64,000 nt of DNA from Flectonema sp. DT1601 (taxonomy: Eukaryota > Euglenozoa > Diplonemea > Diplonemida > Diplonemidae): assembly GCA_964019425.1 (NCBI GenBank), contig OZ025830.1, positions 1 to 64,000 of the forward strand, written 5' to 3'. Positions within the stretch are counted from its first letter, which is position 1; each line of letters starts with the position of its first letter. This document shows positions 56,301 through 64,000 of this stretch, piece after piece. Position numbers and translations under genes: made by a program. The notes under the pieces were generated by a model. The model searched no databases, was not told where the DNA came from, and saw nothing but the letters and a program-made list of their open reading frames with translations.

Positions 56301-57960
56301 AAAAACTATTCTCTTTGAGATTCAGGGGGGAAATAGGGTTGAAAAATGAAAAAAAAATTTTTTAAAAAAAGAGAGCGAGTGGGCTGGGGAAAGATAAAGT
56401 AAATAACAAATAGGATCGGAAAAGTATACAAAACGTTCAAACTAATTGAAAAACCTTATTAGAAAAACTGAATAAGTAACCCGGGTAGCTACGTACGCTC
56501 GGCTGTTCTCCCCTCTCGCAGCCAATCTTAGAAAATATTTCTTAGAATATCAAAAATTACAATGAAAAAAAAAAAAAAAAAAGGGAAAAACCTCTCTAAT
56601 TCTACTAAAATAGTTACTGAAATCGACAACTCCCAACAAGGAAACTATTTTTTGTGGAATTCGAAAGCTTTCCCAAAAAAAAAAAAAAAATAAAATAGAG
56701 TAAAAGTAAATAAGGTATTTTTTGGCAAAAACTATTCCTCAACTGCATTGATTATGTTACCGACACTTCCAAAAGTGTTCTAAGAAGGGAAGAAAGTGAA
56801 AAAAAAAAAAAAAGTAACTATTCGTGTCAACCCTGCCGAAAGACTGAGAAAACGAATGATAAACTGCTCCACATTGATACTCTTCTCATTTTCTACATTC
56901 TTCGCATGAGTACTTTGACGAGGGTTGGCAGTTACGATAAGACAAAGAAAACAAAAGAGAGAAAGAAAGAAATTTAAGAAAACCGAAACAAATACCGCAG
57001 TCATCAATCGGGTTGACACCCCCCCCCGAGGAGATTTATTGAAAAAAATTAGAAATTATACAGCAAGAGCCCCCTATGGGCGCTACACCATCAGCGTCAA
57101 GGAAATCAAACAGCTGGAATAGCAATAAGAAAAATAATTGTTTGGATATTGAATTACTGTGCACACAGCGATACCCAACACGGGTATCGAATTGAAGCGC
57201 TTCCAGCAAAAAAAAAAAAAAAACGAAAAATGAAAAACCAGTCTTCTCCTTATTTTTCTCTTCTTCTTTTAATTTTTTCCCCCTCCTCCACCGAAAAACT
57301 ATTGTTGTTCGGCGAAAAGAGCGAAAGGAAAAAAAAAAGTGGGCAAAGAGATGGTCTTCGGGTAAAAAAAGAACCCTCCCCATATTACAATGGGAAAGAA
57401 AGCACTTGCTATAAAAAAAAAAAAAACTTTAAGAAAGTAAAAAAATTAATTGCCGAGAATCCTCGGCTTATTTGATGGTATATGTATAATTTTACCTTTT
57501 ATAAATTTATATTGTCAGTTCATCTCATCCTCATCTTTGGTAAGCTGCGATAACAACAATGTGTCCAAACTCTTAAGCAAATCCAGAGTAGGTGCGTGCA
57601 AGGAGTACCTAGTGGTACACACAATAACAACGGAAAATAGTAAAAAAAATATTCATTTTGAAGTAATAAATGAATTAATAATAATGTATCTGAGCTCACT
57701 AATTCAAATATCGTATCTAATATTAATTTATTGCTTCTCTCTCTCTTGTTGAACAGATACTCTCAGCTACTTCAAAAGATGGGATCCATACTAAGTGAGC
57801 GAGTAGCAGACTTACAAAGTTGATTTAAATATACGACACATCTATAAACAAGAGGTACACTGTTAGTGCTTTGTTTGTATATTTTAGGGCGCTAAGAAGC
57901 GCTGTTTCAGTTATTATGAACAAACCAACGTATCTTTAATCCGGAAAAGTAAGCTTCTCC
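47371..57960. other. 10.6-kb gene-free AT-rich region
   Basis: No open frame in this stretch reads as a protein, and I recognise no tRNA, rRNA or snRNA. It holds a (CT)n microsatellite at 55976-56001, a 24-bp duplication (CAAAACACACTTTTTGAC twice) at about 53725-53766, and about fourteen A or T tracts of 12 or more between 53.9 and 57.5 kb. All neighbouring genes are compact, so the length is exceptional here. Candidate roles: long regulatory region, non-coding RNA, replication origin or centromere-like DNA; none is shown. Confidence 0.6.
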
Positions 57961-58415
57961 GTAGATATAATTCCGACACTCACACACACCTACTTCGAGG
58001 GGCGTGGACTGACCTCATTGGTCCCGTCGGAATCGCAATATTTTTGTCTTTTTTTCTGTGACTCCCGAACTATTAATTCAAACTTAACTACCATCGTTCA
58101 CACGACGCAAAACGCATTTATTTTATGCAAATGTGATGCGTGCGGACTTGATCCAAATCATCGATAATACTACTTGCGTAGAACTCTTTTCTTTTGTTTT
58201 CTTCGGTTAGGTAATTCATATTAATTACCGACATTCACACATCACTTACACATTTAAATTTATATAAACGCGAAGGGTGCGGACTGACCCAAAAAAGATA
58301 CTTCACTTGACCTGACTTCTCTTGAAGGTTATTCTACATCACTTGCGTTACACAAACACCGACACATTATTGTGAGAATGTAAATGTGAGGATGCGGGAT
58401 GACCTAAATTAGTCA
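57961..58415. repeat. Degenerate tandem repeat, about 115-140 bp unit
   Basis: The core TGCGGACTGACC recurs in decayed form near 58002, 58138, 58277 and 58391, each preceded by an ACACTCACAC- or GACACA-like stretch. It lies just downstream of the tail-anchored protein gene. No coding content. Confidence 0.5.
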
Positions 58416-58481
58416 AATCATAAACTCTTTGAATGCTGAAAGCTATTCCGACTAATGTATCAAATGAGTGGTCAGATTATA

Positions 58482-58862
58482 TTAGCGTCTGAGAAAGCGA
58501 GATGCTGGGATGATAGAAGCGAAGGTAATCAACAGCAGTGCAGCAGTTTGCAAGTTAGTAAAGAGAGGTGCAAATGACTTTTCGATATTATCTGACTTTT
58601 GAGATACACTCGAAGCTCCGCTGTTGCTTCGACTTCTGTATCCAATCTGCTCTAAGTCTGATGCACTCCCACAGCTTTCAATACGCTGAAGGTTCTTCTC
58701 CAGATCCATCTCCAACATCTTCTTCTCTTTCAAACACTTTCTCGCTTCACCTCTATTTCTATTCTTCAAGCACGCTTTGACTTTCTGTTCTGCATCTGTA
58801 ATCTTCACCTTCAATGAGCAGGAGTCAGCCCAAAGATCCTGAACGGCAGTCTCAACGGCCAT
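58482..58862 (-). CDS. Small tail-anchored coiled-coil protein (CHMP/Snf7-like helix)
   Basis: A 126-residue intronless frame from ATG 58862. Residues 15-60 form a charged coiled coil, KITDAEQKVKACLKNRNRGEARKCLKEKKMLEMDLEKNLQ in character, where the pattern of A-x-C-L-K-x-R-N-R-G-E-A-R-K-x-L-K-x-K-K recalls the second helix of ESCRT-III (Snf7/CHMP7) proteins. A Ser-rich stretch follows, then a single C-terminal hydrophobic segment (TAALLLITFASIIPA) with RFLRR after it, typical of tail-anchored insertion into ER or mitochondrial outer membrane. An acceptor-like TTTTCACCAG lies about 34 nt upstream. It is not a full ESCRT-III protein (too short), and function is unassigned. Confidence 0.6.
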   Translation of the reverse strand: MAVETAVQDLWADSCSLKVKITDAEQKVKACLKNRNRGEARKCLKEKKMLEMDLEKNLQRIESCGSASDLEQIGYRSRSNSGASSVSQKSDNIEKSFAPLFTNLQTAALLLITFASIIPASRFLRR

Positions 58863-59891
58863 ATTTATTGTTGGCTTGGGCTTTGTGTGTATCTGGTGAA
58901 AATATAATTTTATTGTTTGATAACAGTCAGGCCACTCTAACGTTCCCCCCTCCGTGTTTGATCAACAGGAAGGCTATGAACCTCATAACCTGATTTAAAA
59001 CAAAAAAAAGATTACAATAATTTCATAATTCAGAAATTGATTTCGTCAATCAGTTTTCTAGAAGTGCCGCACCACGGCAGCTTTATTGGAACTTCTAAAA
59101 CAGATTGGCTGTAATGCTGCCGGTCAACTAACCGGCTATTAGGCAAGACAACTATTAACAGATAACTTGTTAAAAGGAACTGTTTTACTTATTTTTGATA
59201 ACTTGCATCCGATCGGCTGCTTATTATTCATTTTTTTGGTCAGATTAAAAGTAATTTGCATGCAGAGGCTCCTGTCATCATACGTTGCTCGTGAACAACA
59301 TGAAAGGGAGTCGGTATTTTTACTTTTCACATTAAATATAAATTGATTTCTTTCTGTTAAGGGTATCTAATAAACAATCAGCGTGTGTGTGGCTGGGCAA
59401 GGTTCAGTCACACTGTGCTGGGGACAAAGAAGGACAGAAAATATAAAAATAAATTCAAAATAAAAAAAAAGGAAAATAATAAGCAAACAACGAGCCTGCA
59501 ATAATAATTCTAAAGTAAGAAAGGGAAATGGAGGGATGAGTTCATCGTCTCATTCATCACTATGATCTATGGAATTGCCTTTCAGATGGTAAAGTAAACA
59601 CAATACGATCGTCTCATTCGACTCAATCAAGTCTGCTCTGCCAGTCGCGGAGTATGCGGAGATGCCGTTCGTGAAAGCCCTCGATTGCTGTTTACTTCTT
59701 TACATCAGCATACGAAAAACAATAAACACTAAAGATAAGATCGTTATGCTCCCAATACCAATTACGAGAAATTCGTAGTGAGCGGTGTGTTTTGTCTCTC
59801 TGATCGCCTGTTTTTTTGTGTTCTACTTGAAACCATTTGATAAACCTTATGATAAACCAGTTGATAAACCAGTTGATAAACACAGAACGTA
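58863..59891. other. Intergenic stretch with a short tandem repeat
   Basis: No gene. A 14-bp unit (ATAAACCAGTTGAT) repeats about three times at 59836-59880, directly downstream of the GBP-like stop codon. Confidence 0.6.
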
Positions 59892-62418
59892 TCATAACAA
59901 AGAAAATGGAACTGCTGCCTGTCTGCGTAATAAAAGAGAGTCAACACAAACCATTCTCGCACCCTTAGTTGCTAAGCCTCTTCTGAACCCTTGGCTGAGC
60001 TGTTCTCCCCCAATGCTTGTTGGTGCGGTATCCAGTGCTGTGGACTCGAATAGACTCTGTGTGTGTTGTTTGCTTGTGTGTTTGTTTATAATAAAATATA
60101 TTTTCTCTTTCCTACCAAAAACGTGAATCACAACATACCCATAAATGATAAGATGAGTAAGGACACAACGTACAGTTAGCAATACGTTCGTCTAGTACAG
60201 TAAGCCACTCCTGTCTCCATTCTCGTGCTTCTTCGCTGCCGAAAAGTCTGTTTTCGATTTTCTCCCTCGTGTCGGCGATTACTTCTTTCAAACTTGCAAT
60301 ACCCTCGGCTATGATTTCTGAACAGATTTTTGCATCATAAGAGTTCCAAGATTCGGTCAGTTTGGTTTCCAATTCTAACATGTAAATCGAGGCAACACTA
60401 TCTAGTTGTTCCTCATCAGGACATTCTACTTCACTAATTTGAGACAACTCTAATTCAGCGCGTACCAATATAGCACCTCTGGTTTCACCTGCAACTTTCT
60501 TAAGGATGTTATCATTCTTTTCGATAACATCCGACTCGACTTCCAGGAGGGCGGCAGTCAGTTTCTTTGATGCCTTTACGAACAAAGTAGTGTCGAGGAC
60601 CCAATTACCTTTACACTCTCCTTCTGGGATTGATGAAGCGAGTGATGCAATAAAACTATCAGCTGTACTACGTGCTGCGTAGCACGCTGATCGAAGAGCA
60701 GACGTTTTTGTTGCAGTGTCAGATACGTGAGAGCAACGAATTTTATAATCAGCGATTGCTGCGTCAGTACCTGCTGAGAGTCTTGCTTCTAATAATTGAT
60801 TTCCAATTGCGACTCGTTCCTCGAATCTGTTTGTTATTTCGCTTCTCGCCTTCTCTTCTGCCATTGGGATGTCATCGTATCCCGGCCACCATTCCTTTGC
60901 CATCGAGTATATTGAAGATAGCCCGATTTGTAACTCATCGTGGGCCTTCTTCTCAAAAGCTGCCGGGCATATTTCTTCGTAGCCGCCCTTCGCGTAGTAG
61001 CTGGTGATCGAATCTGAAAGAATCTCATCGAGTTGACTAATGTAGTTGGAGACCTTTTCTGAATGCTTCTCACGATGGGTATTCCGTATCTTGGTCAGCT
61101 CTTTACGAAGTGAGTTGGTCTCTGATTGTGCTTCTTTGATTCCTTTGAAACCAGAAGTGAAGAATTTAATTGAAAAGTCCCAAGCGCGGGCTTCCGATGA
61201 CTTTACTTCAGAAAACGTGCAGGGCGCTGCTTCCGACAAGTATGATTTTGAAGAGCTGAGAGTTAGTATAATTTGAAGAAAAGGATCATTGCGACCTGAA
61301 GAGGTCGCTTCGAGGAGCTTACGAGGTTCTGAGGAATCAGCGATGTCAAGTACTCGAAGCCACTCAGGATCTCCCTCAGAGACCTTTGACAACATATCTC
61401 TGTACAGAGCGAGAGCATACATTTTACGATCAGCAATTGAAGCTTGAACGATCTGATCAGCTTTTGGTAGTCTAGCAGGTTGCTCGTTGTTATTTATTGT
61501 TTTAATTAAAGCTTTAGCGTAGTTCCAAATAGTTGAAACAGTTGCCCTCCAAGGTCGGGTATTTGAAGCAACATCTGCGAATAGCTTCTCGAGGTCATTC
61601 TTAAAGCCTTCCTCAAGGTCTGAGTTCTGACAGAGAGTCATATCATCAAGTAGTAACATCTTAGCGTCTGGAATCATTTGAGAGAGTGGGTAGCCGCTGA
61701 GTTCATCAAAATTAGCGCCTTCACTTTTTAAGTCTTCTAATGCATTAGTAAAGTGAGTGTACGTGTGTTCATCTCCACTCCAAACCCAAGTAATTGGTGT
61801 CTTAACATCTGGTACTGGTGTAGACAAGTGAATTACATCACTCTTTGAGGCATCAGATGCTGCCTCGGAAGTTTCGCTGATAACTTTTGAGAACTCTGTG
61901 ACTTCAGATTGATGAAGCAATAACTCTAAGTGTTCCATTCTACTATGACCAGGTATACTTGTGTGATATATTAAATGATGACTTAGATGTTGTACGAAGT
62001 GAAACAATCGACTGGAAACTGAAACACTGCCAGCTCTTTGCGAACGAACGCTGCAACTTTCACAAGACAGGAGAATGATTTCACTTCCACTTTCAGATAG
62101 CTTTCCAGTTCGTTGGATCCAAACACTAGGATGACGTTTACTTGTGAGAGCAGTTCTCATTGGGAATCCTTGAAGTGTTGCACTTGCTCTGTCATCGATA
62201 GTAAAAGTATTAAACACCGTTGATAAACCAGCACCCATTCCATAACCTCCAATTACAGTAACTTCACTAACTTGATTACCTCTTCCAACTAACTCATGAA
62301 TAGCTTCATCGTCAATAACTAATTTATCATCACCGTCTACCCACACTAACCGAACTGGGTCACTCCCTGACACTATTCCTACCACCAATCCGATAATTAA
62401 AATATTTCTTATTAACAT
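59892..62418 (-). CDS. Secreted/lumenal guanylate-binding-protein (GBP)-like large GTPase relative
   Basis: The model has exon 62418-60139 and a probable exon 60056-59892 joined across an 82-bp GTATGT..CACAG intron (814 residues). The N-terminus MLIRNILIIGLVVGIVSGS is a signal peptide. Then comes the GBP-type entry WVDGDDKLVIDDEAIHEL and, at the P-loop place, VIGGYGMGAGLS, which lacks the GKS/T of a Walker A. The helical middle domain is well kept: NYAKALIKTINNNEQPARLP and SIADRKMYALALYRDML match the GBP phrase of a family-specific helix (INxGxVP). A long helical C-terminus follows. GBPs are dynamin-superfamily GTPases that self-assemble on membranes; here the degenerate P-loop suggests a pseudo-GTPase that acts in the secretory pathway or outside. 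The last exon is less certain. Confidence 0.7.
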
Positions 62419-62757
62419 TTCTTATTACTTTGTCTGTGGAAGTTAAATATAAGTTTTGTGTACTAAATTAACATATAAAAAAAAGGAAAAAGTTTTTTTA
62501 TATAAAAAAAAAACACGTTGCCACTGCTAGCGTGCAATACTACTGAAAAAGTTTGCAGTAAATCATTTTATATGTTTGCTGTTTGAGAAATGCTGTCTTT
62601 TGTAGTACTCCAGCCAGACATTGGATTTGATCGTAGGTTGAATTTCCTTAAAAGGAATAAATAAATAAATAAATAAATTCCTTCACTTGATCAGAGAATA
62701 CGGAGGTCCCACAATTCCATTCACTCAAGTAAGCGTTCGTTCCCCCCTGCAGACCTT
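62419..62757. other. Intergenic stretch
   Basis: Contains a short (AAAT)n microsatellite at about 62659-62680. No gene. Confidence 0.7.
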
Positions 62758-63978
62758 CTACTCACTACTCTCATCGTCTTCCTCAAATTCCTCGTCCTCC
62801 TCATCGCAATTGAGATGATCGTCAAGAAGAACTTGTCTGAAGTTGAGATCCTCAGTGAAGAATCGCTGGTCTATTTGTTTTGGTATGGAATCATTTCTTT
62901 CTGACGAAGGTCGAACATCCCACGCTCGAGTTATCTTCGTAAGGGGAAGTGATGTTCCAGAAAGTACTTCAACAGGTTTTACTATCGAATCGTATTCTTC
63001 TTTCATATCTTTAACCCAACGACAATCATTCGGTAACTCCGCTTGTGGACCAACTGTCTGACCAGCTCTTTGAGCGAATGCCGACTGAGGACGATCCCAA
63101 AGAGCGACTAATATTGTTAATCTCTGAGTGCTGTTTGAACTTCCGCTGTTGTTGCTATCGAGTGAGATTGGGGATGGTAATACTCCGTGTAAGAGGTTAC
63201 CAGGGAAGTATAAAACTGCTCCGTCTTCTGAGTGAGACATCCAGGCTTCAGCATTGTGAGCGTTCTCTAAATCCTTCTGATCAGTACCTTGATTAATTAC
63301 AATAGTGTTACCACCAGTATCAGTTCCAGCAATGTACATAACACATGATACAAGGGGGTGGACTATTTCACCAGTCTCTTCTAGTGTCTTTTCTTCAGTA
63401 TCGAAGTGCAATTGATGTCCAATATCTCTACCAGGTAATCTTGTGTGAGTCCACCACTCAGTGCATTTTACAGCACCTTCTGGAAGTCCGCTATTTTTGA
63501 TTACAACATTCTTTATAATGTCCTCAATTAATATACGAGGCTCCTTCTCAGGTGAGTACACCCATGAGAAGTAACCCCTCCCAGAGTATCCTGTATCATT
63601 CCAATAGCAATTCTCTGGAGACAGGACCTTGCAAAGAGACTGAAGCATTGGTTTTAAAAGCAAACTTTCCATTTTAATACCGTTTAGTTCGGTTCCGGGT
63701 TTGGCTTTTTTTCTCAGCGATTGCTTTGATTGGGTGTTCAGCTTCCAGATTTCGCTGCTGATGCTGTATTTTATTCCGAAGCTTGCAGCAATACTTGAGA
63801 GCTCTTCTGGTGAGAGGAGATTAAGATCCTTGTGGGCTGAGACAGGTACAAGATAAGACAACAGAAACAATTGGTACTTAGCAACTCGATGACCACTTTG
63901 AAAAGGAATTCTAATAAATTGATCCACCCATTCCCAAGATTCGTCAACGTTATCAAAAGAAACATCATCAAGACACAT
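62758..63978 (-). CDS. 2-oxoglutarate/Fe(II) oxygenase, 5' end possibly outside the window
   Basis: The frame runs 406 codons from an ATG at 63978, only 22 bases from the window edge; the preceding CTACAG could be a splice acceptor, so an upstream exon is possible. The double-stranded beta-helix holds the metal-binding H-x-D in HQLHFDTEEK, the strand SCVMYIAGTDTGGNTIV, the distal His in YFPGNLLHGVLP, and the 2-oxoglutarate Arg in STQRLTILVALWD. The C-terminus is strongly acidic (EEDEEFEEDDESSE). These enzymes hydroxylate proteins, lipids or nucleic acids; this spacing is like prolyl-hydroxylase-type proteins, but the substrate is unknown. There is no signal peptide in the visible part. Confidence 0.75.
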   Translation of the reverse strand: MCLDDVSFDNVDESWEWVDQFIRIPFQSGHRVAKYQLFLLSYLVPVSAHKDLNLLSPEELSSIAASFGIKYSISSEIWKLNTQSKQSLRKKAKPGTELNGIKMESLLLKPMLQSLCKVLSPENCYWNDTGYSGRGYFSWVYSPEKEPRILIEDIIKNVVIKNSGLPEGAVKCTEWWTHTRLPGRDIGHQLHFDTEEKTLEETGEIVHPLVSCVMYIAGTDTGGNTIVINQGTDQKDLENAHNAEAWMSHSEDGAVLYFPGNLLHGVLPSPISLDSNNSGSSNSTQRLTILVALWDRPQSAFAQRAGQTVGPQAELPNDCRWVKDMKEEYDSIVKPVEVLSGTSLPLTKITRAWDVRPSSERNDSIPKQIDQRFFTEDLNFRQVLLDDHLNCDEEDEEFEEDDESSE

Positions 63979-64000
63979 TCTGTAGTATTTTATTGCGTCT

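Noticed and set aside
56925-57752. Short open frames in the homopolymer-rich desert
   Set aside because: All are under 120 codons, Lys/Phe-rich from A/T tracts, and without recognisable protein character.
59692-59962. Separate small membrane protein downstream of the GBP-like gene
   Set aside because: The hydrophobic peptide comes from the 14-bp tandem repeat (NWFI-type units) and lies after the likely stop codon; no ATG context or acceptor supports it.

Overview
The window is nuclear DNA of a unicellular eukaryote. Its protein genes carry short GT-AG introns (about 70-130 bp), intergenic DNA is AT-rich, and genes average roughly one per 2-3 kb outside the repeats. All twelve host genes recognised between 26.6 and 64 kb lie on the minus strand, and most have a pyrimidine-rich tract plus AG 6-40 nt before the ATG. 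The topoisomerase IB gene lacks the catalytic-tyrosine segment, as in the split enzyme of kinetoplastids. A tyrosine-recombinase retroelement with the order gag, recombinase, RT/RNase H sits at GGG inside a telomere-like repeat. Together these suggest a euglenozoan that still has cis-introns, for example a diplonemid-like lineage. This is an inference; no single line proves it.

Layout. (1) 1-11,996: an apparently perfect (TTTGCGGG)n array, split by a young, intact-looking retroelement with split direct repeats (6,351-11,286); the array resumes and then degenerates. (2) 12-17.8 kb: repeat-rich, gene-free DNA with G-rich minisatellite, duplicated segments, long hairpins, a tRNA-Leu-like sequence and small dispersed seeds of the 8-bp repeat attached to a conserved GAGCGAAGCGAG block. 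(3) 17.8-25.6 kb: a graveyard of Crinkler/RHS-type genes (NTPase, HNH-like and other C-terminal parts) interrupted by Penelope-like retroelement pieces and the tail of a MULE-like transposase. (4) 26.6-47.4 kb: a co-directional run of housekeeping genes: TrmH/SpoU methyltransferase, a MAPK-like kinase with a TNY loop, SRRM1-type PWI splicing factor, an unknown protein, DDB1, topoisomerase IB, cysteine synthase, a class II DnaJ and a membrane-anchored carboxylesterase. (5) 47.4-58.5 kb: 11 kb without any recognised gene, with dense A/T homopolymer tracts and, at its end, a degenerate repeat. (6) 58.5-64 kb: a small tail-anchored coiled-coil protein, a secreted/lumenal guanylate-binding-protein relative with a degenerate P-loop, and a 2-oxoglutarate oxygenase running to the window edge.

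The housekeeping genes do not form a pathway. SRRM1, DDB1, Topo I and TrmH are general RNA/DNA machinery, so the arrangement looks like a directional transcription unit rather than a functional operon.
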